DNA of 64,000 nt. Source: Hybos culiciformis. Taxonomy: Eukaryota > Arthropoda > Insecta > Diptera > Hybotidae. The notes under the pieces were generated by a model, which made no database searches, was not told the origin of the DNA, and saw nothing but the letters and a program-made list of their open reading frames with translations. Positions 20,381 to 31,828 of the stretch are shown here, one piece after another; position 1 is the first letter of the stretch, and each line of letters starts with the position of its first letter. The stretch covers positions 55,323,678 through 55,387,677 of the forward strand of contig OZ023274.1 in NCBI GenBank assembly GCA_964007475.1, written 5' to 3'. The translations under genes and the position numbers were made by a program.

Positions 20381-23251
20381 TTAAGAAGTGTAATCTCTTA
20401 AGTAACTTGGCATTTTTACATTTCTGCCCGATTTTGTTATAACATCTTTATTCATTTCTAGTATGTTTATTGAATTATTTTCCTCGGTATTAACATTGTT
20501 ATTTAAATTTTTATTTTCTAAAATTGGATTTGAATCATCACAATTTTTATTTTCATTGATAAAATTTAAATTTATATCATTTTCGGTTAGTTCAAAAGTT
20601 TGTCTTACATTATTTTCATGACTAAAATTTTCGTTTACTGAGCTATAATTATCAAATTCTAAAAGTTCAGTTTGATCTACTTCTTCATACTTTATTTTTG
20701 TTTTACTTAAGAATATTCTATTTCTTCTACAAACCCTACCTTCAGTGTCTTTTACTAAATACGAATTATTGTCATTTAGGTCTTTTATAACTATTCCCGG
20801 TACCCATATTTTTCCTTTTTGGATCATTACATTTTCATTTACTTTTAATATAGGTAATTTCTTTGCATTTCGATTATAGTACTTAATTTGATGGTTTTGT
20901 CGATTTTTCATTTGAGATTGTATATGTTTATGATTTACAAATTTTGAATGAAGATTTTTTGTATTACAAGGAATTTTTGTTTTTATATTTCGTGACATTA
21001 ATAATTCTGCAGGAGTTAACCCTATGAATTTAAGATGAGTATTCCTGTATTCCATGAGCCCTAATCTAATTTCTTCAATATTTATACTTTTTTTAACTAT
21101 ACTTTTAGCAATATCTACAGATTTTTCTGCAAATCCATTACTCTTTAACCTAGTTTACATGATAGTCCAACCGTGGTTGAGTCGAAATGTGGTTGAAAAG
21201 AGGTTAAGTGTTTACATGATGTAGTCGAAAAGCATGTGGTTGAACTATGGTTGAATTGAGTTTGAAAACAATAACAAAAAAGAAACAAAACAAACAGCTG
21301 TTGCTTATTTTTTAACCGGGTTAACCGTTTACATGGATAGAGTTAACTTAACCGAGCGAATTTCTTAGGTTGAGTCAGGTTAACCCAGGTTAACTCTACC
21401 ACCGTTTACATGTAGTTGAACCGTAGTTGAACCCGGTTTCAACTCTTCATGTAAACTAGGTATTTGGGTATCTGGGACTTGAAAATTCTTGTTTAAAATT
21501 GTATTCCTTAGCAAAATTCCAGAATAAATAACTATTATAAGGATTATTGTCTCTTACTAAAATATCAGGGATACCTAATCTAGAAAATATTGTTTTAAAA
21601 ACATCAATTAATTCATGGGCTGTTTTAGATTTTAATATTATTAACTCAATCCAATTAGAATATGAGTCAGCTATAACTAAATAATTCTTATTATTATATT
21701 CAAAAATATCAGACGAAATTCTTTCCCATGGAAATAAAGATATCATCTTTAATTTTAAAATATTGTTTTAATTCACCAGTTAGTAATTTTTTATTTGGCC
21801 AAGTATTATTTTTTTTGTAATTTTTTACTTTAGACAGCACAGGGTCTTTTTCAATAGCATCTTTAAATTCAGTCTTTTTTTCAGGAGAAATACTAAACTT
21901 CTCAGCTATACTATGTACTATATATAATAATTCATGGTCATCTTCTACAACATCTTTAATATATGCTCTTGAAAGCGCATCTGCTATGAGCATATTTTTA
22001 CCCGGAATATAAGTTATTTCAAAATCAAATTTTAACAATTTCAGTATCATTCTTTGCAATCTAGGAGATACTTTGTTAATATCTTTTTTAACAATAGTGA
22101 CCAAAGGTTTATGATCCGTATTAATCAAAAACTTTTTTCCATATATAAATTGATTAAATTTTTCAGTCGCGAAAACCACAGCTAATAGCTCCTTTTCAAT
22201 TTGAGCATACTTTTGCTCAGTAACTGTCATTGACGCATAAGCTACAGGTTGATCTTCTTGCAGAAGACAACACCCTATACCATCCTTTGATGCGTCAGTC
22301 TGAATTACAGTCGGCTTATTTAAATCGAAAAATCTTAATACAGGTTGTTGAGCAATTTCATTTTTTAATTTACTTAATGCGTCCTCATGTTCTTGCTTCC
22401 AATCAAATTTTACATTGTCTTTAGTTAATTCTCGTAAACAGGCAGTAGACTTTGACATATTTTGCATGAATTTACATAAAAATTTGAATATACCTAAAAT
22501 GCGTAATAACTCTTTTTTATTTTTCGGATTTTCTAGTTCTACTATTGCCCTAATATGTTTTTATCTGGTCTTATTCCGTCCTCAGAAATTATTTGCCACA
22601 TAAAGCTAACAGAATTCATTTTATATTGTAATTTGCTTACATTAAATCTTATATTATATTTCTTCGCAGTTTCTATAACCTTAGTTATTGCTATATCATG
22701 ATCTTCCTCAGTCTTCCCTGAAATCATCATATCATCAAAATAAATTTCTACGTCCTTTATGTCCCCGAAAATTTTTGTCATTGCTTTTTGAAAAACTTCG
22801 GGTGCAATGGATAATCCAAATGGCATTCTATTAAATTTACACCTACCAAAAGGAGTATTAAATGTACATAAGTCTGAACTTTGCTTATCTAGTTTTAATT
22901 GATAAAATCCTTCTTTTAAATCTATTATTGTAAATATTTTTTTATTACTTAACCTTGAATTAATTTCTTCTGTGGTGGGAATTTTATAATGTTCTCTCAT
23001 TATTTGACTATTTAGGTGTTTAGGATCTATACAAATTCTCAAGGACCCATTAGGTTTTTCTACAACTAACATTGAATTTACAAATTCCGTCGGGTAGTCA
23101 ACTTTCGAAATAATTTTTCGATTTTCTAAATTTATTAATGCCTCTTTAACCTTACTATGTAATGCAAAAGGAATCGTTCTTTGTGCATTAATAACACCAA
23201 TATAATTATCTTTTAATTTAATTTTGTATTCACCTGGAATACAACCTAAAC
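20381..23251 (-). pseudogene. pol: Broken gypsy pol (RT, RNase H, integrase)
   Basis: Read on the minus strand. 23243-22542 carries reverse transcriptase: SLRICIDPKHLN, IIDLKEGFYQLKL, MPFGLSIAPEVFQ, IYFDDMMISG. After a frameshift, 22467-21709 carries RNase H (QTDASKDGIGCCLL, YAQIEKELLAVVFA, NTDHKPLV, ADALSRA). After another break 21746-21461 carries part of the integrase core (ADSYSNWIE, VRDNNPYNS). The MITE at 21149-21460 then splits it, and 21140-20381 carries the integrase C-terminal part (GLTPAELLMSR, KVNENVMIQKGKIWVPG). At least two frameshifts plus one MITE destroy it. Confidence 0.9.
21149..21460. mobile_element. MITE in the integrase of the second gypsy element
   Basis: CCTAGTTTACATGA ends are inverted repeats; subterminal AACCGTGGTTGAGTCGAAA-like words recur inverted on the right. 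312 bp. Coding sequence resumes on both sides, so the boundaries are clear; the target duplication is not. It resembles the 62343-62742 MITE in layout and words (GTTGAGTCGAAA). Confidence 0.8.
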
Positions 23252-23592
23252 CAGCAGTCGGCAAACTATGACCCGTGGGTCACGGGGTGACCCAAAGCAT
23301 CATTTCATGTTACCCGCTTCGAAATTTTGAAGTAGTTCTCAAATCAATGAATATAGTTTTTGCTTACAACAATTGCATATAAAAATTGTTTGTTTACAAC
23401 AATTGCATATAAAATAGAAAGTTTTTCCAGCAATTGTTTTGTAAGCCTTAGATAATAAATAAATTAACTTTTGATTTAACTATTTTTTTTTAAATTGCTT
23501 TCATATAAAATTGCCACTGACCCACTGCAAGTTTAAAAAAAACTCATTTTAGGCGAATTTTACCCACGACCAAAAAAGTTTGCCGACCACTG
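23252..23592. mobile_element. hAT MITE at the gag-pol junction
   Basis: Ends CAGCAGTCGGCAAACTATG and (complement) CAGTGGTCGGCAAACTTTTT, with an exact 8-bp duplication ACCTAAAC (23244-23251, 23593-23600). 341 bp, non-coding. Typical hAT start CAG and 8-bp duplication. The gag-protease frame reads a few codons into it. Confidence 0.9.
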
Positions 23593-24915
23593 ACCTAAAC
23601 CATCAAATTGTTCCTTATAAATCGTTAACAATTCATTTTTGTTTCTTATTATTTTAAAATTTTCATTTTTTGTTTTATTTACTTTTTCTGCACTTAATTT
23701 TTCTTTCTGAATTAAACATATTCTTTTTATTAATCCTAGCTCTACACTAGCTTTACCTGATAACAATGGTTCTAAATTTTCTTTTATAATTATAAATTTT
23801 AAATTTTTATTAATATTATTTTTTGTTTTTATATCTAAAAAGCGCATACCTTCAGGAAATAACTTAAAATTACCATATGTTTGCAGTTTAGTTGTTGTTT
23901 TAAAAATTTTGATTGCAGGAGTTAAAAACTTCTTTGGTAATATATTAACGTTAGCCCCAGTATCCAATTTGAATTTTATCCATTTTTCACCAACTAATAC
24001 AGATTCTCTCCAAAAACTTTCTTCATCATCTTTTACTACGGCTATTTCTTTTACTGTACATACTTCAAAACTATCATCAGTCTCTACTTGATTCACTTGT
24101 TGATTTTGTTGAGTTTGTTGATTTGATTTCCTTTTACAATATTTTGCAAAATGATTTAGTTTTCCGCATGCTGAACAGTTTTTACCATAAGCTGGACACT
24201 TCATTTTTTGATGGTTTCTTCCGCAACGTTTACATATAAATTTATTTTCATCATTTTGTTTTTTGTTCATACTCTCATTTGGCTTATTAAATCGAGGTTC
24301 ATTTGTGTTTCTATTATGTTGTTTCTTTTTATATACTACATCAACTATTTCTTTCTTACATTCTTCCAATATTTTCGAATGCGATTTACTTGTTTCAACA
24401 ATACGACAAAATTCAATAGCCTTTTCAAGAGACAATTCTGGCTCCCTTAGTAATTTTTCTTGGCAACTTTTGTCAACTATTGCTGTAACCAGTTTATCTT
24501 TGATCATTCTGTCCATGTATGATAATCCACATGTACATTGAAAATCACACAACTTTGCTTGATTTTTCAATTCAGTTATAAATTTATCAAAAGGCTGTCC
24601 ACTATTTTGTTTAATACAATTGTACTTATAAGTTTCCATTGTAACATTTCTCAATGGAGTACAATAATCTTCAAATTTTTTTAAAACATTTGCTAATGTC
24701 CTATCTGCCTCTGTTTCAAATACAAAAGTGTTAAAAACATCAATACCATCTTCACCAATTTTATCCAATAATATTGCAACCTTTAATTTATCTGTTGCAT
24801 CATCTTTTTGATTTGCAGTGATGTAAATTTCAAACCTTTGTTTCCATTTCTTAAAATTTTCAGCCGTTTTTTCATTAAAATCCATTGGAGAAAAATTACT
24901 TGTGTTTGTCGCCAT
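23593..24915 (-). pseudogene. gag: Gypsy gag-protease frame cut by a MITE
   Basis: About 440 residues are open, starting MATNTSNFSPMDFNEKTAEN. A capsid region (KWKQRFEIYITAN, YKYNCIKQNSGQPFDKFI) is followed by zinc knuckles (CKRCGRNHQKMKC, CSACGKLNHFAKYC) and a retropepsin site KLDTGANVNILP. Here the fingers are in the same frame as the capsid, unlike the first gypsy element. The last residues before the stop derive from the hAT MITE; pol would otherwise continue in the next block. Confidence 0.88.
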
Positions 24916-24999
24916 TTTGATTTATTAATTTTTTCCTTTTTCTATTTTCTTTTCTCCTTTTCAAATTTTATTTTTCATTTAATTTCTCACCTGACACCA

Positions 25000-25234
25000 T
25001 GTATTATTTTTGAGCGTCTTCTTTATTATGTTGGGATATAAATAAATCCACTAGTTTACTTATAAAATAGTTTTTATTTATTTCAATTTTAATTTTATAA
25101 AAAAGTAGTTTTAATTCAAACATTTCATTCAAAGTACAACAACATTATTTTGACACTTCCAAATTACATCTGAAATCTGAATTACATAAGTGTTTTCATT
25201 CTCTTAGAAATATAAGTGTTACCATTATATTACA
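25000..25234 (-). repeat. 5' LTR of the second gypsy element
   Basis: 235 bp; the primer-binding site TGGTGTCAGGTG follows directly on the minus strand (24988-24999). Confidence 0.9.
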
Positions 25235-26369
25235 TTGACAAGTAAAAACCTTACATCGTCATACAAAAAATGCAAGAATAGTAAAACCTTACATAGTTAT
25301 ACAAAAATACAAAAAAAAGAATTAAAAGCGCGAAATAAAAAAAAAGAAGCCCTAGGGGGTTTGGGGGAGGCGGCGGCCGTCCCCCATTCAGCATAACAAC
25401 TTTTTATTTAAAAAAAAGTCATAATGCTCAAAAAAAACTTTGCCGTAATCACTAAAAAAAAAAAAAGTTACGTCCGCCGTAACTTTAGACAATTTTCTAC
25501 AGGATTACGGTTGCCGTAACTCTCAAAAAAAAAAAAAGAGTTACGTTTGCCGTAACTTTAAACAATTTTCAACAAGATTACGGTTGTCGTAACTCAAAAA
25601 ATAAAAAAAGAGTTACGTTTGCCGTAACTTTAGTCAATTTTCAACAGGATTACGGTTGCCGTAACTCTAAAAATAAAAAAAGAGTTACGTTTGCCGTAAT
25701 TTTAGTCAATTTTGAACAGGATTACTGCTGCCGTAACTCTCAAAAAAAAAAAAGAGTTACGTTTGCCGTAACTGTAGACGCTCCCATAAAACTTTATTAT
25801 TTATACCCATGTCGTGACGCAACTTAACTTTACATTTTTACCCCATTCCCATTCAAAAAGCGTCCAACGCCAAACGTGCCTAAAGAATAAAATATTGAAT
25901 CAAACCTCTTCTTGACCAATTATTTGAATTTTTATTTAATTACAATAGTTAAAGTGACCATACGTCCCGACTTTCGCGGGAAGGTCCCGATTTTTCATAG
26001 CTTGTCCCGCGTGATGTAAAATCTTGAAAATGTTCCGATTTTCAAAAAATGTCCCGATTTTCAAAAAATGTCCCGATTTTCAAAAAATGTCCCGATTTTG
26101 TCACGATTTTACAAATTCATATATAGCTTTATTATTAGTACATTGTAAGTACTACATATTATATACATATAATATTCTTACTTAATAAACATACGAATTA
26201 GCTTTATAAAATACGAAATAAGTTTTCTATGCAAAGCTAATGATAATACGTTTAAGTAAAATACAGGGTTAAAAATTTTATTTTATTATTTCACTCTTAT
26301 TGCTCTTCATGAAAACGATCTAATAAATAATATTTTAAACGATATTTTAAAAATTCTCTCTTACCCCCA

Positions 26370-26775
26370 GGTTAGACTGGATTTTTTTACTATCTTGACG
26401 AAGATAGTAGTTGAATGTATTGGTGAAATTTTATTACTTTATTAATTGTCAATTTACTATCTTCTCTTCTAGCAGGATTTAAATCAAGACAGTTGAGAAG
26501 ATAGTTGACTGGATAGTCACAGTCAGAAAAAAAGAACAAATATTTTTTTTTTACTTTAACAATACAAAATTAAAAATTGTGTGCCTTGTTTTTTTTTTAT
26601 CACTGTACTAAAAAAAAAAACAAAAAAATTTAATACAAAAAAATGAAAACATGATAAAAATCTTGATAGAAATCAGGATAGTAAAAAGACACTCAATCAA
26701 CTATCTTCTTACAAACACAGATAAAAAACACATACAATGATCAGTTTACTATCCAGTTTACTATCCAGTCTAATC
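26370..26775. mobile_element. MITE inside the hAT element
   Basis: GGTTAGACTGGAT (left) and ATCCAGTCTAATC (right) are inverted; the interior is full of CTATCTT / AAGATAG words in both orientations. About 405 bp; target duplication not resolved. Confidence 0.6.
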
Positions 26776-26799
26776 TCTGCGTTAGGGAACGAAAAAATA

Positions 26800-27080
26800 A
26801 AAATAAATTATTTCACTCCCAAGAGCGATTTTTGTTTTGTTTTTATTTTCTATACCTAGTAAAGATCGAAAAAAAAAAATTTTTTTTTTCACTCCCTAAC
26901 AAAATGTTCTACAAGGAGTGAAATAAATAAACAACAATATTTCATTCCCAAAGAGCGTAATTTATTGTTCGTTTTTTTTATTTTTATTTTGGGAGCAAAA
27001 AAATTTTTTTTAAAATTTCGTTCCCAAAGAGCGATTTAATTTATTTATTTTTTATTTCCTTTGCAAAGAATGGAGCGAAG
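26800..27080. repeat. Degenerate repeats of TTCACTCCCAAGAGCG
   Basis: Variants of TTCACTCCC(A)AAGAGCG followed by T-rich and A-rich runs occur about four times at 26812, 26893, 26938 and 27018, spaced 45-80 bp. Confidence 0.5.
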
Positions 27081-27487
27081 GAGTGAAAAAAATAAAATTT
27101 TTAACTCTGAAAATAACGAATTATTTTAAAATTTTGCATTGCAAAGCAACCATAATTTGAATCGGTATCTTGGTTGCATAGTAAGTATATAGTTGCTAAG
27201 CAACCATATTTTAAATTTCCAGTATTTCATATATTAATAATATAACCAAATACCAAGAGTTAGTATTCTTCTATTTTTCAAGTATTAAAGTTTAAAATTT
27301 TTAAAGTTAAAGCAAAAAAACGCTATTTGAATAAAGTTACAGTTTTTAAATTTGTAATTGTTTTTCCATAACATTTAAAAAAAAATAAAGGTATAATATA
27401 TATAATATAAATATATAATTAAAAATTTCAAATTAGTCTCTGTATTTTTTAAAATTTCCCCTTCTATCATAGTTTTGAAACTTAGAA

Positions 27488-29299
27488 ATGGATACAGAAA
27501 ACAAAAAACGGGCATGTAAATTCAATGAAAATATAGCTAAAGAATTTCCATTTATAAAAAGGACGAAAACAGAACATACTGTACAGTGTGAAAGATGCAA
27601 TGGTGAATTTTCTATAGCACATGGTGGAAAAAATGATATAACTAAACATCTTGTAACGCAAAAACATAAAAGATATTTGCAAGTCGCTGCGTGCTCATCA
27701 AACCTTAATTTATTTTTTCGAAAAGCTATCTATGGCAGTGAGGAAAAACAATTAGCATTGGCAAAGGACTATTTTCTTTTCGTGTGATTAATCACAATCA
27801 AAGTTTTCGGTCAATGGATTGTACGTCAAAAATAATTCAAAAATTATTTAATAAAAAATTTGCTTGTGCTAGGACTAAGACGGAAGCAATTATTCGTAAT
27901 GTATTCAGCCCATTTACATTTTCAGAATTAGAAAAAGATCTTAGTAAATGTCGATTTTTATCGATTTATTCTGATGCTCCTAATCACAAGGATCAAAAAC
28001 TTTTTCCCACGCTTGTTATATACTTTAATCCGCTTGAAGGCGTTAAAATCAAAATTTTGGAATTTGTTGCGTTGCCGGGTGAAACTTCTCAAATAGTTTC
28101 CACATCAATTATTAATATTTTAGAAAATCATGAATTAAAAAACAAAGTTATAGCTTTTTGTGCAGACAATACTAATGCTAATTTTGGCGGCAAAAATAGA
28201 AGAGGTACGAATAATATTTTTATCAAATTAAATGAATATTTGAACCGAAAAATAGTTGGTGTGGGATGTGCGGCTCACATAGCTCACAATGCAATTCAAA
28301 CTGCTGCGGATTTGTTACCAGTTGAGTAAAAAAATTTATTCATACTTCTATATATACACTGTACGTGTTGAAAGTTTGAAGGAGTTTTGTGAAATTGCTG
28401 ATGTTGAATATCAAAAATTACTTGGATATAGTAAAACAAGATGGTTAGCTCTTTTACCAGCTGTTGAACGAATTTTGAAAATGTATGAACCATTAAAATA
28501 ATTTTTTCTATCAAGACAAATGTCCTAGAATTTTAGAATTATTTTTCGAAAATAAAATTCATTCATAATCAAGCATAATTATTTCACAACACATAATTAT
28601 TTCACAAATTAATCGAAGGGGATATAATTTCAGAAGTATCAAAAATAATTAATGATTTAAAATTTAAATGTCGCGAAAGGTTTGAAAACGATTTTATTCC
28701 ATTAACGATTCGAAATGATATTAATATATTAGAAGAAGCAGGTGTTGTAAAACGTACATATTTACTTCAACGATTCAAAAACTTTTATAGTAACTGTTTA
28801 GATTTCCTAGAAGAATGGACAGCGCAATTCAATGATGTTGACTTATTTTATTGGATAAAGTTAAAGAAGCCGATTTTATGGGAAGAGATTCAAAATTCCT
28901 TAGAAAAAATAATAGCGAAATTTTCAACTGATGCTATTAAAATTAGTGAGAATGATCTTTTTGACGAAGTATCGTATTTAAGGAAATATGCTACTAACGA
29001 AAAAATAGATACTTGGAATTCCGATAATGTACCAACAGATCAAAAGTGGGTCGAAATATTTGTTCATTTTAAATCGATGGATGTTCCATACCTAAATATT
29101 TCAAAAATTGTGGAATATATACTATCATTACCAGGAACAAATGCAGCAACAGAGAGATAAATAGACTATGGACATCAGAAAAATCTCAATTACATGTCGA
29201 TACTATAAAATGTATGCTTGTGATGAATTTTATAATATTTTAATCGATAATTCTGAACTATTGGAGAAAATTCATTCAAGTCAAAAATATGCATTTCAA
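27488..29299 (+). pseudogene. hAT transposase with BED-type finger, broken
   Basis: 27488-27787 encodes a BED-like finger (CERCNGEF..HLVTQKH). After a frameshift 27784-28329 continues with HNQSFRSMDCTSKI, CADNTNANFGG and GCAAHIAHNA, the usual catalytic-core words of this hAT group. 28289-28501 adds YSKTRWLALLPAVERIL. 28620-29161 runs open and ends in the hAT dimerisation domain ILSLPGTNAATER, then after a small deletion RLWTSEKSQLHV. At least three frameshifts or deletions make it non-functional. Confidence 0.85.
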
Positions 29300-29605
29300 T
29301 AAAATAATATTTTGAACACATAAAATTTGTTTTTATTTTGTCCCGCTTCGACAGGTTAACAATATGGTCAGCTTAACAATAGTGCTTCACCCTTAAAAAA
29401 ATTGAAAAAATTCAAATTCTGAATTTCAAATTCCTAATGTATTTTGTTAGTGTAATTTAATGTAAAAAAAAGTTTTCGGGTGAACACTTTTTTTCACTTT
29501 TTATCATAAATTTCAAATATTAATAACAAAGCTGCCAGAGTAGGATTTTCTCTCCCTAAATTTAGAGGATTTTATTATATCGGCGAAAAATTATGAACAA
29601 AAAAT

Positions 29606-30742
29606 GGCGCCGTGACATTTGTCCGCGGGACATTTGTCCGCGATGAAATTTGTATGGAAAACTTCGCGGACAAATGTCATTTTGCAAAATGTCATTTGTC
29701 CGCGATTGTAAAATGACATTTGTCCGCCGCGGACAAATGTCCCAAAATTAGCGGACAAATGACATTTTGCAAAATGACATTTGTCCGCGATTGAATTTTC
29801 TAACTTTAGCGGACAAATGTCATTTTGCAAAATGTCATTTGTCCGCGATTGATTTTTCGAATTTTTAGCGGACAAATGTCATTTTGCAAAATGTCATTTG
29901 TCCGCGATTGAAATTTTTAATTTTTAGCGGACAAATGTCATTTTGCAAAATGTCATTTGTCCGCGATTGATTTTTCAGTTTTTTTAGCGGACAAATGTCA
30001 TTTTGCAAAATGTCATTTGTCCGCGATTGATTTTTCAATTTTGGAGATACTGCAGATTACGTGAACCACTCAAAATCGTCTGAAGCTTGGAAAAGGGAAG
30101 AGGGGTAGAGTCCCCCCAAATTGTTCATACATTTTGTATATGCAATTTTTTTTTTTTTGCCCGATTTGCCCCTTAAAGAGAGGGTGGTGGGGGGCGGCGG
30201 GCGGGCGGGTGGACTGGTGGTTGGTCAGTGGGATTTGCGGCTAACGCCCACTGACCAACCACCAGTCCACCCGCCCGCCCGCCGCCCCCCACCACCCTCT
30301 CTTGTTGTGCCGATTCTGATTGGTTCACGTCATCTGCACTTTAGCCTCAAATTTTTAGCGGACATATGTCATTTTCCAAAATGTCATTTGTCCGCGATTG
30401 CTTTTTTTAATTTTTAGCGGACAAATGTCATTTTGCAAAATGTCATTTGTCCGCGATTGATTTTTTAACTTTTTAGCGGACAAATGTCATTTTGCAAAAT
30501 GTCATTTGTCCGCGATTGATTTTTCAGATTTTTAGCGGACAAATGTCATTTTGCAAAATGTCATTTGTCCGCGATTAATTTTTATCGCGGACAAATGACA
30601 TTTTGGAAAATGTCATTTGTCCGCGGCGGACAAAAGACATTTTGAATCGCGGACAAATGTCATTTTTATGTCCGCGATACAAAAACAAATCGCGGACAAA
30701 TGTCCCGCGGACAAATGTCCCGCGGAAAAATGTCCAACCCCC
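29606..30742. mobile_element. GGACAAATG palindrome-array element, 8-bp TSD
   Basis: Starts GGCGCCGTGACATTTGTCCG and ends with the complement of GGGGGTTGGACATTTTTCCG. CAAAAAAT flanks both sides (29598-29605, 30743-30750); copies A and C of the host element show the empty site. The interior has about a dozen palindromes of the type GCGGACAAATG / CATTTTGCAAAATG / CATTTGTCCGC, spaced by GATTGATTTTTCA..TTTTTA, plus the GC-rich hairpin. No coding capacity. The 8-bp duplication suggests hAT mobilisation. Confidence 0.92.
30178..30301. repeat. GC-rich perfect hairpin, arms about 55 bp
   Basis: Left arm 30178-30232 and right arm 30247-30301 are complementary along their length (GAGAGGGTGGTGGGGGGCGG at the base, GGTCAGTGGG at the tip), with a 14-nt loop. 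Very GC-rich inside an AT-rich element. Related copies at about 48262-48362 and, reduced, at 17545-17610. Confidence 0.88.
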
Positions 30743-30997
30743 CAAAAAATTATTGTACAAGAAAAATCTCAGGAAATTTGCGGAATTTTTTTCATCTGGC
30801 ATGTTTGTTTTTTTTTTATTTGGCAATTAGAATGACAGAACTTGAATTTCAAATTTTTTTTGTTGTGTGAATTTCAAATACACGCTCTGAGGCGTGTATT
30901 TGAAATTCACAACACAAAGAAAAATTTCAAATTTTACACATTAGGAATTTGAAATTCAGAATTTGAAATTTTTAAATTTTTTTAAGGGTGAAGCACT

Positions 30998-31828
30998 TAT
31001 ATCTCAATTATCGAAAGTTTATAAAAAGTTTGGTTTGTACTTTTTTGAAAAACAGAATGATGATCAATTTCTTTATATAGTTAAAATAATAAAAATATAT
31101 TAACCAGTAGGACTGCTTTTAACGTAGTCAATTTCAAAAAAATTAAATAAAATAAAGCCAAAAATTTTACGATAAAATTTTTTTAAAAAGATTAGTAATA
31201 GTAAAGTTTAAGATGTCTACTGCAGAACAAATATTTGTGCCTTTATAAAAAAGTTATGCTTATGCATTAATTGAGTGTAAAATATTTACTCAAGCCAGTC
31301 AAGCCAAAACTAAATAAATCTCAATTTTTTTATGCATAATTATTTTTTTGGTGTGGCACAAAAATTGTTCTGCAGTATAAATCTTATACCTACTTAATTT
31401 ATGGTGATAGGTATATTAGAAATCCTACTGGTTATATTTAATTTCTGTAATTGCTTGTTTTTTATTTCTTTTTAACTTAAATATAAATATACAAGATTTC
31501 CGAAAAATATGTTATTAATTATAAAAGTCTGATAAATTCTTTGGCTAAATTGTAGGTTAGTCAAAAAAAATTTTTATATTTAACATGCAAATTTGTTATA
31601 TTTTTAATAGGCTTATAAAAAACTACATCATATGTTTTGTTGTTTAAAAAAAACAGATTCAGGCACATTGAAATTATTAAAAAATTAAATCTTTGAGACA
31701 CCCAAATAATTGATCTTTAATTTTTAAATTTGTTTTGTTAATTTGGTTTTTTTGTTATTCTAAAAAACAATGTTTTTCACGTTCAAGATAATAATAATTT
31801 TAAAATAGATCATTCCCTGAGAGAAATC
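30998..31828. other. 3' flank of the TMEM64-like gene with a MITE
   Basis: AT-rich sequence downstream of the gene's stop codon. Contains the MITE 31102-31433; otherwise nothing recognised. Confidence 0.5.
31102..31433. mobile_element. MITE with AACCAGTAGGA ends
   Basis: Inverted ends AACCAGTAGGA and nested inverted words CTGCAGAACAA / TTGTTCTGCAG. ATATT borders both sides. About 332 bp, no coding. Confidence 0.6.

Larger units (their letters stand above)
20093..25234 (-). mobile_element. Second Ty3/gypsy element, decayed
   Basis: 5.14 kb with 235-bp LTRs (20093-20327 and 25000-25234), TG..CA ends, and a 5-bp duplication TTGAC (20088-20092, 25235-25239). The LTRs differ at about two positions. 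The primer-binding site equals that of the first element, but proteins are clearly different. Pol is split by frameshifts and by two MITEs (21149-21460 and 23252-23592). Confidence 0.93.
19762..25785. mobile_element. GTTACG-palindrome element, copy 1, 9-bp TSD
   Basis: The ends are GGGAGTGGCTACAGTTACGG and the complement of GGGAGCGTCTACAGTTACGG. ATAAAACTT flanks both sides (19753-19761, 25786-25794), an exact 9-bp duplication. The left part has GTTACGGTTAACGTAAC palindromes and a tRNA-like segment (a 10-bp gap removes part of its B box). The right part (25430-25785) has five units of about 72 bp, each GTTACG..CGTAAC plus TCAACAGGATTACGG. The second gypsy element (20093-25234) is inserted; without it the element is about 0.88 kb. 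A second copy lies inverted at 59188-60056. Confidence 0.88.
25949..29376 (+). mobile_element. Decayed hAT-like element with transposase
   Basis: Left end TTAAAGTGACCATACGTCCCG, right end complement TTAAGCTGACCATATTG, followed inward on both sides by CCCG..GGGAC words. Near the left end CCCGATTTTCAAAAAATGT is repeated three times in tandem (about 26035-26100). The transposase pseudogene is at 27488-29299. CAATAG stands next to both ends but a clean 8-bp duplication could not be confirmed because another element starts at 29381. Confidence 0.65.
29381..30997. mobile_element. AGTGCTTCACCC-family element, copy B
   Basis: Complete TIRs, with AAT on the left and TAT on the right. It is split by a GGACAAATG palindrome-array element at 29606-30742. 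The remaining parts match copies A and C, including the central hairpin at about 30869-30912. Confidence 0.82.

Noticed and set aside
29606..30742. CRISPR-like appearance (regular palindromic repeats with spacers)
   Set aside because: The spacers are themselves similar, the context is eukaryotic and the array is bounded by transposon ends and an 8-bp TSD.
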